Shown: positions 49,463-59,931, counted from the stretch's first letter. The stretch: 64,000 nt of DNA from an uncultured Amylibacter sp. (GCA_943846615.1 OX044354.1:310001-374000), one strand, 5' to 3'. Program-made: numbers and translations. Notes: generated by a model not told the origin, from the sequence alone.

Positions 49463-50815
49463 ATGGCAATTCAAATCCTTATGCCCGCATTGTCCCCCAC
49501 GATGGAAGAGGGTACATTGGCAAAATGGCTGGTCAAAGAAGGCGATACAGTTGAAAGCGGCCAGGTGATGGCCGAAATCGAAACAGACAAAGCAACTATG
49601 GAATTCGAAGCCATCGATGAAGGCGTTGTTGGCAAGCTGTTGGTTGCCGAAGGTAGCGAAAACGTTGCTGTGAACACGCCGATCGCTGTGTTGTTGGAAG
49701 AAGGCGAAGATGCGGATAGTGCAATTGTAGCCCCGGTCGCAGCACCAGCTGAGGTGACAACAGAAGTTGCCGTTTCAGCACCCGCCGAGGTGAAAACTGA
49801 AATCGTCATGGAAGATGTACCAGAAGGTACAACGTTTACGCCGACAACGGTTCGCGAAGCATTGCGTGATGCGATGGCTGAAGAGATGCGTGAAAACGAA
49901 AACGTATTTTTGATGGGTGAAGAAGTTGCCGAATATGAAGGCGCTTATAAGGTATCCCAAGGCTTGTTAGACGAATTCGGCTCAAAGCGTGTTATAGACA
50001 CACCAATTACCGAACATGGTTTTGCAGGAATTGCAGTTGGTGCTGCCTTTGGTGGATTGAATCCAATTGTGGAGTTCATGACATTTAATTTTGCCATGCA
50101 GGCGATGGATCAAATTATTAACTCTGCCGCCAAGACATTGTATATGTCAGGTGGTCAGATGGGAGCGCCAATGGTGTTCCGTGGACCAAACGGTGCTGCC
50201 TCACGTGTGGGCGCACAGCACTCGCAATGTTATGCCGCGTGGTATGCACATATTCCAGGATTGAAGGTCGTGATGCCATACTCTGCTGCGGATGCAAAAG
50301 GTTTGCTGAAATCCGCCATAAGAGACCCAAATCCAGTAATCTTCTTGGAAAATGAAATGCTGTACGGGCGTACGTTTGATGTCCCTGACATCGAGGATTT
50401 CACGGTCCCAATCGGCAAAGCCAAGGTTTGGCGCGAAGGCGAAGATGTAACATTGGTGAGTTTTGGGATTGGTATGCAATATGCCCTAGAGGCCGCCGAT
50501 AAGTTGGCCGAAGAGGGAATTAGTGCGGAGGTGATTGACCTGAGATCAATCCGTCCGATCGATTATGATACGGTATTGGATTCGGTTAAAAAGACAAACC
50601 GTTGTGTCACCATCGAAGAAGGTTTCCCAGTGGCGTCAATTGGTAACCACTTGTCCGCAGTGATCATGGAACGCGCGTTTGATTATCTTGACGCCCCTGT
50701 CATCAACTGCACAGGCAAGGACGTTCCAATGCCCTATGCTGCGAACCTTGAGAAGCTGTCGTTGATCACAACAGCCGAAGTTATCGACGCTGTTAAGTCC
50801 GTCACATATAGATAG
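49463..50815 (+). CDS. pdhB: Pyruvate dehydrogenase E1 beta subunit with N-terminal lipoyl domain
   Basis: 450 residues. Residues 1-80 form a lipoyl domain (lipoylated K43 in [10 protein letters not shown]), then an Ala/Val-rich linker, then the E1-beta domain ([58 protein letters not shown]). The added lipoyl domain is known in alphaproteobacterial PdhB. Its first 28 codons are nearly the same as those of pdhC. AGGAG precedes the ATG. Confidence 0.97.
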   Translation: MAIQILMPALSPTMEEGTLAKWLVKEGDTVESGQVMAEIETDKATMEFEAIDEGVVGKLLVAEGSENVAVNTPIAVLLEEGEDADSAIVAPVAAPAEVTTEVAVSAPAEVKTEIVMEDVPEGTTFTPTTVREALRDAMAEEMRENENVFLMGEEVAEYEGAYKVSQGLLDEFGSKRVIDTPITEHGFAGIAVGAAFGGLNPIVEFMTFNFAMQAMDQIINSAAKTLYMSGGQMGAPMVFRGPNGAASRVGAQHSQCYAAWYAHIPGLKVVMPYSAADAKGLLKSAIRDPNPVIFLENEMLYGRTFDVPDIEDFTVPIGKAKVWREGEDVTLVSFGIGMQYALEAADKLAEEGISAEVIDLRSIRPIDYDTVLDSVKKTNRCVTIEEGFPVASIGNHLSAVIMERAFDYLDAPVINCTGKDVPMPYAANLEKLSLITTAEVIDAVKSVTYR

Positions 50816-50823
50816 GTAAAAAC

Positions 50824-52077
50824 ATGGCAATTCAAATACTTATGCCCGCGCTTTCCCCAACAATGGAAGAAGGCACATTGGCAAAATGGCTGGTTAAAGA
50901 AGGTGATGTTGTTGAGAGCGGCGATGTCATGGCGGAAATCGAGACCGATAAGGCAACGATGGAATATGAAGCTGTTGATGAGGGAGTGATTGGGAAAATT
51001 TTGATCGCGGAGGGTACAGTGGCAGTGGCCGTAAATACGCCTATTGCTATCTTAATCGAAGAAGGTGAAACCTACGACGAAACAGAAAGTGTTGCGGCAC
51101 CAGCTGTAACCGCCCCTGCCCCAGAAGTAGAAGTTTCTGTCGAAACCAAACCGACAGTTACGAAAGCCAAAAAAGGCGATCGCGTTTTCGCGACACCACT
51201 GGCACGCCGCATCGCCGCCGAAAAAGGTGTCGATTTGATGACTGTTTCTGGATCAGGCCCACACGGACGCATCATTCGCGCAGATATAGAAGCGACCTCA
51301 GATTCTGTGCCTGCAACGACTGCAACACCAGTTGCTATTGCAAGTTCTGCTACATCAGATTCAATCAAGGCGATGTACAGTGATCGCGAATACACCGAAG
51401 TGAGCCTTGACGGCATGCGCAAGGTGATAGCAAGCCGTTTAACCGAAGCAAAACAAACCATTCCCCACTTCTATCTGCGCCGTTCCGTTCAACTAGACAG
51501 CCTTCTAAAACTGCGTTCTGAATTGAACAGTGGATTGGCCGAAAGTGGTGTAAAGGTATCCGTAAACGATTTCATCATCAAAGCATCCGCGCGTGCATTG
51601 CAAGATGTGCCAGCTGCCAATGTCGTTTGGGCAGAAGATCGCATTTTGCAGATGGCTGCTTCGGATGTTGCTGTAGCGGTATCTGTAGAAGGCGGATTGT
51701 TCACACCAGTTCTGCGAGATTCAGACAAAAAATCTCTTTCCGCACTCTCTTCGGAAATGAAGGATTTAGCTGGTCGCGCACGCGACAAAAAGCTGGCACC
51801 ACAGGATTACCAGGGTGGTAGTTTCGCAATCTCTAATCTGGGGATGATGGGTGTGGAAAACTTCGATGCCGTTATCAATCCACCGCAAGGCTCAATTTTG
51901 GCGGTCGGTGCTGGTGCAAAACAGCCTGTTGTCGATGATAGCGGTGATATTGTTGTGGCAACCATGATGTCTATGACATTATCAGTCGATCACCGCGCAA
52001 TTGACGGGGCACTAGGCGCTGAATTCTTGGCACGGATTTCATTCTACCTAGAAAATCCACTGGCGATGTTGGCATAA
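50824..52077 (+). CDS. pdhC: Dihydrolipoamide acetyltransferase (E2 of pyruvate dehydrogenase)
   Basis: 417 residues: a lipoyl domain (1-80, K43), an E3/E1-binding domain (about 120-157, [17 protein letters not shown] and [12 protein letters not shown]), and a catalytic domain ending with [15 protein letters not shown], whose H390 and D394 are the acetyltransferase residues. Forms the complex core. No E3 (lpd) gene follows; a hairpin terminator does. Confidence 0.97.
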   Translation: MAIQILMPALSPTMEEGTLAKWLVKEGDVVESGDVMAEIETDKATMEYEAVDEGVIGKILIAEGTVAVAVNTPIAILIEEGETYDETESVAAPAVTAPAPEVEVSVETKPTVTKAKKGDRVFATPLARRIAAEKGVDLMTVSGSGPHGRIIRADIEATSDSVPATTATPVAIASSATSDSIKAMYSDREYTEVSLDGMRKVIASRLTEAKQTIPHFYLRRSVQLDSLLKLRSELNSGLAESGVKVSVNDFIIKASARALQDVPAANVVWAEDRILQMAASDVAVAVSVEGGLFTPVLRDSDKKSLSALSSEMKDLAGRARDKKLAPQDYQGGSFAISNLGMMGVENFDAVINPPQGSILAVGAGAKQPVVDDSGDIVVATMMSMTLSVDHRAIDGALGAEFLARISFYLENPLAMLA

Positions 52078-52100
52078 TTAGAAGGGGTTACCCCTTCTAA
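52078..52100. terminator. Bidirectional terminator between pdhC and cysE
   Basis: Perfect 10-bp stem TTAGAAGGGG / CCCCTTCTAA with a 3-nt loop between converging genes, AT-rich on both sides. Confidence 0.85.
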
Positions 52101-52104
52101 TTAA

Positions 52105-52926
52105 TTATTTGCCCTCACATGCGCAATCACCAAAAATCTGGTCCATAGTTTGGGCCGGCTGATCACAACCTGCCTCGCCAATAATTTCGGCAGGAATCCC
52201 CGCAACCGTTTTACACGGTGGAACTTCCTTTAAAACAACAGATCCGGCGGCAATTTTGGAACAATGTCCAACAGTAATGTTACCCAACACTTTGGCGCCG
52301 GCACCAATTAAAACTCCGTCATCAATCTTGGGGTGACGGTCACCATCTGCTTTTCCAGTACCACCCAGTGTAACAGAATGTAGCATCGATACATTATCCC
52401 CGACACGCGCTGTTTCGCCAATAACAATCGAATGGGCATGATCGATCATAATTCCGCGGCCAATCGTTGCCCCCGGATGAATATCTACACCAAAAACTTC
52501 CGATGATCGCATTTGGAAAAAATACGCCATTTCGCGGCGATCGTTATTCCACAACCAATTGGAAACACGATGCGCTTGCACCGCCTGATAACCTTTGAAA
52601 AACAGCATCGGTTGCAACAGTTCATGGCATGCTGGATCACGATCAAAAACAGCAACCAAGTCCGTTCTTGCCGCGACAGAAATTTCAGGATCACGCTCTA
52701 ACGCTTCAGCGGCAATCTCTCGTAAAATCTGAGCCGGCATTTCATCAGACGATAGCTTCAACGCAATACGATAACTTAAGGCCTTTGCGAAATTTGTATG
52801 ATGCAAAATACTGGAATGAACCAGTCCGCCTAAAAGAGGCTCTCGCAAAACCATCGCATTTGCTTCTTCAACAAGGCGAAGCCAAACTGGATCGACTCTT
52901 TTTAACTTTTCCGAAACTTGTTTCAT
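52105..52926 (-). CDS. cysE: Serine O-acetyltransferase
   Basis: 273 residues. The N-terminal helical domain (DPVWLRLVEEANAMVLREPL) is followed by left-handed beta-helix hexapeptide repeats (DIHPGATIGRGIMIDHAHSI, IGAGAKVLGNITVGHC). Makes O-acetylserine for cysteine synthesis, using sulfide from the cluster at 14.7-19.8 kb. Two Cys-containing motifs at the C-terminus. In Rhodobacterales, cysE sits at the 3' end of the GTA cluster, as here. Confidence 0.96.
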   Translation of the reverse strand: MKQVSEKLKRVDPVWLRLVEEANAMVLREPLLGGLVHSSILHHTNFAKALSYRIALKLSSDEMPAQILREIAAEALERDPEISVAARTDLVAVFDRDPACHELLQPMLFFKGYQAVQAHRVSNWLWNNDRREMAYFFQMRSSEVFGVDIHPGATIGRGIMIDHAHSIVIGETARVGDNVSMLHSVTLGGTGKADGDRHPKIDDGVLIGAGAKVLGNITVGHCSKIAAGSVVLKEVPPCKTVAGIPAEIIGEAGCDQPAQTMDQIFGDCACEGK

Positions 52927-53017
52927 TGCACGGCCTTTCTGCTTTCTACAGTATACCGCAGTCGATCAGTTCTTTTCAACTAACGTTTCTGTACACTTTT
53001 CAGGATGGTCATTTTCT

Positions 53018-54469
53018 TTAAATAGCGTCGGGAAGTCCGAATTTGAACAAATAGATCGTAAATATCACTTTACCGCTGGTAAAATTTCCAGTCGTTGGCG
53101 TCAAATACAACTGTTTTGCCGAAGGATAATAAAACATCGTTTTGTTTTCTCCACCAACATCGTTGCTGTTAACACTCAAGCCATAATTTGAACCATATCG
53201 CGTAACCGAATTTGAAATCCCCAATCGCCAACTTGTCGCGCCATCCATAACAATTTCTTCACTAACACGAAACGCGACCATCGCAGCCATAGAACTCGCC
53301 GGAATTTCAACAACTGTCGCATTCGATGAACCCGCAGAAACGACATGTTCAAACTCCAACATATCCAGTCCAAAGCTTGAACCAAGTGGCCCGGTCAAAT
53401 CTACACTTCCTGTTCCCTCTCCAGTGCCAGAGGTAACCTCCAACCAATCCTGTGGCTCTCCTGCGGTAATCGCCCCCGCCACAATATCCCCACAGGAATC
53501 TGCATTTTCGCCGCTGGTTGCAGGCGGGTCGACCGTCACAATAATACGATCCAATCCCTCTGGTGCCTCTGAACGCATGGCGTCAAACTGTGATAACGAC
53601 CATAACGCGCCGTCCACATCACCAATCATTTCACCATAAATCTCTTCACGGCCCGTACGCGTACCACCATAATCAGCAATAATCTTGCGTACGAAAACAT
53701 CAGGCAAATTCGCTTTATTTGCAGTCGCTGGCGCTGATGTTACAACTGTATCGTCACGATCCAATATTTCCGCCAATAACGTCTGACTACGCGGCGTAGT
53801 CGTAACCATAGATCGCGGCGTTTCCCCCAATCGCAAGGTAAACGGCAACATATCCCAAACATTCCGCGCTTTCTTCCACTTTGCCAATTCATCTAACCAT
53901 GCGGCATCAAACTGCGGACCACGCAACGCCTCGGGGTTTTGCGCAGACACAACCAATGCCTCTGCCCCGTTTTCCCAAACCAACGACTTACGCGTACTGT
54001 TCCATTTCGGGCGTCGATCCGCTGGTGAACAGGCCAAAATTCCACTGTCACCAAAAATCATAACTTCGCGCACCTGATCTACCGTATCCCCGATCAATGC
54101 CACACGGCGACAGATACCCGGCAAATGCGGCTGTGGTCCTTCGACCAATCCACGCACCCATTCAGCACCCGCACGAGTTTTGCCCGCGCCGCGCCCGCCA
54201 AGAATTACCCACGTAGCCCAGTCTCCCTCAGGTGCGCGTTGATGCGGTAGCGCCCATATGTCAAAATCATATGGTAACGCACATAATGCGTTTTCACTTA
54301 ATTGTTTACTTAACTGTTTCAGCTCTTCCAGATGCTTCGAGGCGATCGAGCCGTCGGAATATTTCTTCTTTTGCAGCAGCTGTGTCCAAAACCCCTGCGC
54401 CGCGTTCCTTCGCTTTAAAGTCGTCAAGTTTGTATCCCACTTCGAAAAACTTATACGCAACCTTCTCAA
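53018..54469 (-). CDS. GTA large terminase-DUF2793 fusion remnant
   Basis: One open frame made of two unlike parts. Residues ~60-330 are the ATPase of the Rhodobacterales GTA large terminase (ORFg2): WVILGGRGAGKTRAGAEWVR (Walker A 91-98), DAAWLDELAKW (Walker B near 193-194), and the first nuclease Asp in VTVDPP (D314). From about residue 335 (GEPQDWLEV) to 483 it matches the C-terminal end of DUF2793 proteins (ATSWRLGISNSVTRYGSNYG, TTGNFTSGKVIFTIYLFKF). The rest of the terminase nuclease is missing. The frame has no ATG before residue 137; the listed start is a TTG deep inside the upstream g1 gene, and the natural start near 54306 lacks a standard codon. It is best viewed as a deletion remnant. 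Confidence 0.8.
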   Translation of the reverse strand: MRRLRISFSKWDTNLTTLKRRNAAQGFWTQLLQKKKYSDGSIASKHLEELKQLSKQLSENALCALPYDFDIWALPHQRAPEGDWATWVILGGRGAGKTRAGAEWVRGLVEGPQPHLPGICRRVALIGDTVDQVREVMIFGDSGILACSPADRRPKWNSTRKSLVWENGAEALVVSAQNPEALRGPQFDAAWLDELAKWKKARNVWDMLPFTLRLGETPRSMVTTTPRSQTLLAEILDRDDTVVTSAPATANKANLPDVFVRKIIADYGGTRTGREEIYGEMIGDVDGALWSLSQFDAMRSEAPEGLDRIIVTVDPPATSGENADSCGDIVAGAITAGEPQDWLEVTSGTGEGTGSVDLTGPLGSSFGLDMLEFEHVVSAGSSNATVVEIPASSMAAMVAFRVSEEIVMDGATSWRLGISNSVTRYGSNYGLSVNSNDVGGENKTMFYYPSAKQLYLTPTTGNFTSGKVIFTIYLFKFGLPDAI

Positions 54470-54638
54470 AGCGCGTCATAACATTTTCCAAAGCACGCGT
54501 TTTCGGCTCCAGATCTTCGGAATTATCCAAAGCATCCATCAACTGAAATAACTTACTTTCATATCTAACTAAATATTTTTGGATACGATCCAATCTCTCG
54601 ATCAAATCGATTTCATTTACACTTGGTTGTATTGTCAT
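54306..54638 (-). CDS. Gene transfer agent small terminase subunit (ORFg1-like)
   Basis: 110 residues from ATG 54638. Helical and coiled: NEIDLIERLDRIQKYLVRYE, then LEPKTRALENVMTRFEKVAYKFFEVGYKLDDF and a C-terminal AAKEEIFRRLDRLEA. This matches, as far as can be judged by eye, ORFg1 of the Rhodobacterales GTA, which recognises DNA for packaging. Its place just after mltG and before the terminase frame is the standard GTA order. All structural genes that should follow are absent. Confidence 0.75.
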   Translation of the reverse strand: MTIQPSVNEIDLIERLDRIQKYLVRYESKLFQLMDALDNSEDLEPKTRALENVMTRFEKVAYKFFEVGYKLDDFKAKERGAGVLDTAAAKEEIFRRLDRLEASGRAETVK

Positions 54639-54819
54639 GATGCACTTTGTGATTGCACGACCAAGCAAAACAGAAAGCAGTAGAACATGTCTACTGCTTA
54701 CCCACTTCTTCCAGCTTGTCCAAAGGTATACGTTGGAGCGTTCGCAAAGTCAAGAAAAAACGTTACTTATCAACGCACTATGCGTTAACAAATCATCAAC
54801 ATTTCCGCCATCACCTTAT

Positions 54820-55827
54820 TTAATTGGCCTGCGCCGCTTTCGCCTTGCGCTCACGCTCAATCTTACGCCACTTGGCAACATTGTTGTTATGCTCGCGCAA
54901 TGTCTTGGCAAACACGTGCCCGCCCGTACCATCAGCAACGAAATATAAAAACTCTGTCTCTTCTGGATTAACCGCTGCTTCAATTGCTTGCTTTCCAGGG
55001 TTCCCAATCGCCGTTGGCGGCAAACCTGCAAACCGACGCGAATTATACGGGGTATCTTTCACCAAATCGGATCGGCGGATCGAACGCATGTTCTTTGGAT
55101 CACCTTTGGTAAATTCGTAAACAATCGTTGAATCCATTCCCAACGGAATACCTTGGCGCAAACGGTTCATGATCACCCCAGAAACAACGCCCAGCTCACT
55201 TTTCTTCGGTGTCTCTTTCTCGATAATCGACGCAATAATCAACGCCTCTTCTTTCTTATCATACGGCAAATCATCGGCACGGTTCTCCCATGCTGCATCC
55301 AAAATCTTGGTCTGCGCATCCACCATTTTCTGCAAAACCTTGCGACGCGTGTCACCCTTAACATAGGCATAGGTATTGGGAGCCAAGCTACCCTCGGCAG
55401 GTAACCCATCCAATTCGCCATCCAACTCGGCAACTTCGTTCAAACGTTGAATAATTTGAACTGACGTAAATCCTTCTGGAAATGTAACCTGCTCGCTAAT
55501 CGCACGTCCAGACGTGATCAACGCCACAACATCTTCCATGGATGCGCCAGCAGGCACCGCATAATTACCAAACTTCAGCTTATCATCGTACCCAGTATAA
55601 CGCGCACCCACCTTGAAAATGGTAGCATCGGAAATGATCCCCTGATCTTCCAAGCGATCCGCAACACGACGAAACCGATCACCTGATTTTACCTCAAACT
55701 TCGTATCCGCCGCCAATGGTCCATCAACTGTATATTGCCCCTTGGCCCAGTAAACAAAACCGGCAAATGCAATACCGCCGACAACCAACAAATTGACGAA
55801 ATTCGCAGCAAAATGGCGCGCAAACAT
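54820..55827 (-). CDS. mltG: Endolytic murein transglycosylase MltG
   Basis: 335 residues: a short cytoplasmic start, one transmembrane helix (about 8-28), and the YceG domain with the catalytic glutamate in IIASIIEKETPKKSELG and the conserved IPLGMDSTIVYEF and YNSRRFAGLPPTAIGNPGKQ. It cuts nascent glycan strands. It starts 1 nt after the fabF stop. In related genomes it directly precedes the GTA cluster. Confidence 0.95.
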   Translation of the reverse strand: MFARHFAANFVNLLVVGGIAFAGFVYWAKGQYTVDGPLAADTKFEVKSGDRFRRVADRLEDQGIISDATIFKVGARYTGYDDKLKFGNYAVPAGASMEDVVALITSGRAISEQVTFPEGFTSVQIIQRLNEVAELDGELDGLPAEGSLAPNTYAYVKGDTRRKVLQKMVDAQTKILDAAWENRADDLPYDKKEEALIIASIIEKETPKKSELGVVSGVIMNRLRQGIPLGMDSTIVYEFTKGDPKNMRSIRRSDLVKDTPYNSRRFAGLPPTAIGNPGKQAIEAAVNPEETEFLYFVADGTGGHVFAKTLREHNNNVAKWRKIERERKAKAAQAN

Positions 55828-55828
55828 C

Positions 55829-57085
55829 CTAGTTCACTTTCCCAATGACCAATGACGCATTCGTACCGCCAAACCCAAAAGAGTTCGACAACGCATAATT
55901 AATCTCACGCTCAACCGCCTTCAACGGTGCCAAATCCAATTGTGTTTCCACAGGATCATGCAAATTCAGCGTCGGTGGTGCAATCTGATCTCGGATCGCC
56001 AGAATGCTAAAGATCGCCTCAACCGCGCCCGCAGCACCCAACAGGTGCCCAATTGCGGACTTTGTGGACGACATCGTCGCGCCACTCGCCTTATCACCCA
56101 ACAAACGCTCTACCGCGCCCAGTTCAATCGTATCGGCCATCGTGGATGTCCCATGCGCATTGATATAATCAATCGCTGATGGTTCCAGACCGGCACGTTT
56201 AATCGCAGCAGACATCGAACGGAAACCACCGTTACCATCCGCGGCAGGTGCCGTAATGTGATGCGCATCGCCAGACAGGCCATAACCCAACACTTCTGCG
56301 TAAATCTTCGCACCACGGGCTACTGCGTGTTCATACTCTTCTAAAACGACAACACCAGCACCTTCACCCATTACAAAACCATCACGGTTCTGATCATACG
56401 GACGCGATGCTTCTTGCGGATTATCACGACGTGATGTGGACAACGCCTTACATGCGTTAAACCCAGCAATCCCAATTTCACAAATCGGATTTTCGGCGCC
56501 ACCTGCCAACATCACATCCGCATCACCATACTGGATCAAACGCGCAGCATCACCAATGGCATGCGCACCCGTCGAACAGGCCGTCACAACAGCGTGGTTC
56601 GGACCTTTAAACCCATGACGGATCGAGACCTGACCAGAAATCAAGTTGATCAAACATGATGGAATGAAAAACGGTGAGACACGGCGCGGGCCGCGTTCCT
56701 GCAATGTAATTGAAGTATCTGCAATTGTGGACAACCCACCAACACCAGATCCAATCATCACACCTGTACGGTACAAATCTTCTTCATCCGTCGGTGCCCA
56801 GCCACTGTCGGCAACCGCCATATCGGCCGCCGCCATGCCATAAAGGATAAAATCATCAACCTTGCGGCGTTCTTTGGCCTGCATCCAATCATCGGGATTG
56901 AACGTGCCATCTGCGCCATCACCAAAAGGGATTTCACAGGCATAATTGGTCGCAAACTTATCCGCATCAAAGCGTGTAATCGTCCCAGCGGCATTTTCGC
57001 CAGCAATCAAACGTTTCCATGTCTCCTCAACACCACTTGCCAGTGGGGAAACCATACCTAAACCTGTTACAACTACGCGGCGCAT
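55829..57085 (-). CDS. fabF: 3-oxoacyl-ACP synthase II
   Basis: The start at 57085 (MRRVVVTGLGMVSPLA) has GAGGG 6-8 nt upstream; a longer non-ATG frame is rejected. The 418 residues contain the catalytic Cys (about 170) in VTACSTGAHAIGDA and the two histidines in INAHGTST and GHLLGAAGAVEA. Elongates acyl-ACP in fatty-acid synthesis. acpP lies upstream, mltG downstream. Confidence 0.97.
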   Translation of the reverse strand: MRRVVVTGLGMVSPLASGVEETWKRLIAGENAAGTITRFDADKFATNYACEIPFGDGADGTFNPDDWMQAKERRKVDDFILYGMAAADMAVADSGWAPTDEEDLYRTGVMIGSGVGGLSTIADTSITLQERGPRRVSPFFIPSCLINLISGQVSIRHGFKGPNHAVVTACSTGAHAIGDAARLIQYGDADVMLAGGAENPICEIGIAGFNACKALSTSRRDNPQEASRPYDQNRDGFVMGEGAGVVVLEEYEHAVARGAKIYAEVLGYGLSGDAHHITAPAADGNGGFRSMSAAIKRAGLEPSAIDYINAHGTSTMADTIELGAVERLLGDKASGATMSSTKSAIGHLLGAAGAVEAIFSILAIRDQIAPPTLNLHDPVETQLDLAPLKAVEREINYALSNSFGFGGTNASLVIGKVN

Positions 57086-57232
57086 TTTACGGCCCTCTTT
57101 GTTTGTTATTTTGCCTGTTTTAACCCAAAATCTGTTCTCGGCGCAAGCAATGCGGCGCCTCTTTTGGGCTTTAGGCAACAAAAAACGGCGCATCCAGAAG
57201 GATACGCCGTTCTTTTAAAATTCGATTGAAAC

Positions 57233-57466
57233 TTAGGAAGCTTCAGTGATGAATTTTACTGCGTCGCCGAAAGACTGGATAGTCTCTGCTGCGTCGTCAG
57301 GAATCTCAATGCCGAACTCTTCTTCGAAAGCCATAACCAGCTCTACAGTGTCCAGGCTGTCAGCGCCAAGATCATCAATGAATGATGCGCCTTCAAGTAC
57401 TTTATCTTCGTCAACGCTCAAATGCTCGACAACAATTTTCTTCACGCGATCTGCGATGTCGCTCAT
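57233..57466 (-). CDS. acpP: Acyl carrier protein
   Basis: 77 residues from ATG 57466, which has GAGGAA upstream. The phosphopantetheine serine is S37 in [11 protein letters not shown]. Highly acidic, as usual. Carries acyl chains for FabD, FabG and FabF, all encoded within 3 kb. Confidence 0.98.
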   Translation of the reverse strand: MSDIADRVKKIVVEHLSVDEDKVLEGASFIDDLGADSLDTVELVMAFEEEFGIEIPDDAAETIQSFGDAVKFITEAS

Positions 57467-57658
57467 GGTATATTCCTCTTCGTATGGCACTTATGCCTAT
57501 TGAAAGTCGCTGACGCGACAAGATTTACCCTATCTGGGCGCTTATAGTAAAAAATACAAATTTTTAACCATAACTGAGCCGCGCTATAGCATAGAAATTT
57601 GATATGGCAAATGAATTCGGCGAAAAATATTCCCTAGGGTTGCTTTCCGCCCAATCCA

Positions 57659-58213
57659 TTAAAATGTCGTTTCGCGCCATTCACCATTTGGAATGTCATC
57701 AATGGTAAAATTTCCAACGCTATACCTGATTAACCGTAACGTTGGAAAACCTATCGCGGCTGTCATACGGCGCACCTGACGATTTCGTCCTTCAGTGATC
57801 GTAATTGCTAACCAACTATCCGGCACGCTCTTGCGAAATCTGACTGGAGGATCACGATCCCACAACCCAGCAGGCTCATCGATCAGTTCAACCTCGGCCG
57901 GGCGTGTCACACCATCTTTCAGCTTCACACCCTTCGCCAGCTGATCCACATCCGCCTGTGTTGGATTACCCTCAACCTGAACAACATATGTTTTCGGCCA
58001 CTTGTGTTTAGGGTTGGAAATTTCTTGTTGCAGACCACCGTCATCGGTCAGCACCAACAATCCTTCACTGTCCTTATCCAGACGCCCCGCCGCATAAACA
58101 TTGGGAACGTCGATAAATTCAGACAACGTTTTACGCGCCGATCCTTCTGTGCCTTTGTCGGTAAATTGCGACAACACATTGAACGGCTTATTAAACAGGA
58201 TAATTTTGCTCAT
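57659..58213 (-). CDS. Pseudouridine synthase, RsuA/RluE family
   Basis: 184 residues. The catalytic Asp lies in [20 protein letters not shown], preceded by [12 protein letters not shown] and followed by [20 protein letters not shown]. No S4 domain is present. Short RluE-type enzymes act on 23S rRNA (position 2457), so rluE is likely. It lies between fabG and acpP but is functionally separate. Confidence 0.92.
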   Translation of the reverse strand: MSKIILFNKPFNVLSQFTDKGTEGSARKTLSEFIDVPNVYAAGRLDKDSEGLLVLTDDGGLQQEISNPKHKWPKTYVVQVEGNPTQADVDQLAKGVKLKDGVTRPAEVELIDEPAGLWDRDPPVRFRKSVPDSWLAITITEGRNRQVRRMTAAIGFPTLRLIRYSVGNFTIDDIPNGEWRETTF

Positions 58214-58245
58214 AATAAAAGGGCGACCGAAGCCGCCCCAATTCC

Positions 58246-58983
58246 CTAGATCATCGCCATACCGCCATTCACGTGCATCGTCTGCCCCGTGATATAGCTG
58301 GCCTCATCAGACGCTAAAAACGCCACCGTGGCTGCAATTTCATCTGGATTGCCCATACGGCCCTGTGGAATTGAACCCAACATGTTTGTCACAACCGCTT
58401 CTGGCAATTCAGATGTCATGGCTGTTTCAATGAAACCAGGCGCCACACAGTTCGCCGTAATCCCACGTGCCGCGATCTCCTGTGCATATGATTTGGTCAT
58501 CCCAATCATACCCGCCTTCGACGCGGCATAATTCACCTGCCCTGCATTACCTGTCACACCAACAATCGATGTGATGTTGATAATACGACCAGAACGCTGT
58601 TTCATCATCGGACGCATAACAGATTTCATCAAATGCATCGTGGATGTCAGGTTTACGTCAATCACAGACTGCCAATCATCGTCCGACATCCGCATAAAAA
58701 GATTATCGCGCGTGATACCAGCATTGTTCACCAAAATGTCTAAACCACCCATCGCTTCAGAAGCTTGACCTGCCAATGCCTTCACAGCGTCTGCATCACC
58801 CAAATTGCATGGCGTTACAAACGCACGATCACCCAATTCAGCTGCCAATGCATTCAATGGATCAACGCGTGTTCCAGACAATGCAACTTTTGCGCCCTGC
58901 GCATACAACGCACGCGCAATGGATCCACCAATACCACCCGACGCACCAGTAACCAGCGCGCATTTTCCAGTTAAATCAAACAT
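58246..58983 (-). CDS. fabG: 3-oxoacyl-ACP reductase
   Basis: 245-residue short-chain dehydrogenase. Cofactor motif [12 protein letters not shown] (12-23), NNAG (86-89), and the catalytic S139, Y152 and K156 (NYAASKAG). Reduces beta-ketoacyl-ACP with NADPH. It lies between fabD and the pseudouridine synthase; the fabD-fabG order is standard. Confidence 0.96.
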   Translation of the reverse strand: MFDLTGKCALVTGASGGIGGSIARALYAQGAKVALSGTRVDPLNALAAELGDRAFVTPCNLGDADAVKALAGQASEAMGGLDILVNNAGITRDNLFMRMSDDDWQSVIDVNLTSTMHLMKSVMRPMMKQRSGRIINITSIVGVTGNAGQVNYAASKAGMIGMTKSYAQEIAARGITANCVAPGFIETAMTSELPEAVVTNMLGSIPQGRMGNPDEIAATVAFLASDEASYITGQTMHVNGGMAMI

Positions 58984-58992
58984 ATATCTATC

Positions 58993-59931
58993 CTAACCTA
59001 ATTTCTCTGCTGCCGCAGCAACGCCCGCGGCATCACCAACCGCATTCACACCAATCGCACGATCAACGCGACGCACCATACCAGACAGTGCTTTACCAGC
59101 ACCAATTTCAAATGTCTCGGTAACGCCCTGCGCACTCATAAACGCAACGCTCTCGCGCCAACGCACAGAACCCGTAACCTGTTCTACCAACAACGCCTTG
59201 ATATCTTGCGCATCCGCAACAATATCCGCACGTACATTGGCAATCAACGGCACATTCGGTGCAACAACATTCACATCCGCCAACGCTTTTGCCATTGCAT
59301 CCGCCGCAGGTTGCATCAAGGCGCAATGGAATGGCGCGGACACTGGCAACAAAATCGCACGCTTTGCACCAGCTTCTTTTGCCAACTCAACAGCACGTTC
59401 AACCGCGGCCTTATGACCAGATACAACAACCTGTCCCGGATCATTGTCATTCGCCGCCTGACAAACTTCGACACCTGCCGCTTCGCTGGCTATCTTGGTC
59501 ACGGTTTCAAAGTCTAGTCCCAAAACAGCCGCCATGGCACCTACACCAACAGGCACCGCCGCCTGCATGGCCTTACCCCGAATGCGCAACAAACGCGCCG
59601 TATCACTCAATGAAATTGCACCCGCTGCACATAACGCCGAATACTCACCCAGTGAGTGTCCCGCCACAAATGACGCCTTGCTCAAATCCACGCCCGCCGC
59701 CGTCAACGCACGCGCCGCCGCTACAGATGTCGCCATCAATGCTGGTTGTGCGTTTTCCGTCAGGGTCAATGTTTCAATATCGCCATCCCAAATCAACGCA
59801 GACAGGTCTTGCCCCAGCGCATCGTCAACTTCTTGGAAAACTGCCTTCGCCTCTGGAAACGCGTCGGCCAAATCTTTACCCATTCCAATCGCTTGTGCGC
59901 CTTGACCTGGAAACAGTAGTGCGTGTGTCAT
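58993..59931 (-). CDS. fabD: Malonyl-CoA:ACP transacylase
   Basis: 312 residues from ATG 59931 (GAGGGAG upstream). FPGQGAQ (7-13) and the nucleophile S93 in GHSLGEYSAL are present, with the catalytic His in SAPFHCALM. Loads malonyl onto ACP. It begins the fabD-fabG set. Confidence 0.97.
   Translation of the reverse strand: MTHALLFPGQGAQAIGMGKDLADAFPEAKAVFQEVDDALGQDLSALIWDGDIETLTLTENAQPALMATSVAAARALTAAGVDLSKASFVAGHSLGEYSALCAAGAISLSDTARLLRIRGKAMQAAVPVGVGAMAAVLGLDFETVTKIASEAAGVEVCQAANDNDPGQVVVSGHKAAVERAVELAKEAGAKRAILLPVSAPFHCALMQPAADAMAKALADVNVVAPNVPLIANVRADIVADAQDIKALLVEQVTGSVRWRESVAFMSAQGVTETFEIGAGKALSGMVRRVDRAIGVNAVGDAAGVAAAAEKLG

Noticed and set aside
53018..54668. Prophage remnant
   Set aside because: The terminase parts match GTA genes and lie exactly at the GTA position between mltG and cysE; no integrase, repressor or attachment sites were seen.
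57085..57193. N-terminal extension of FabF by 36 residues
   Set aside because: The basic extension begins at a non-ATG codon, lacks a ribosome binding site and is absent from the family; ATG 57085 has a good one.
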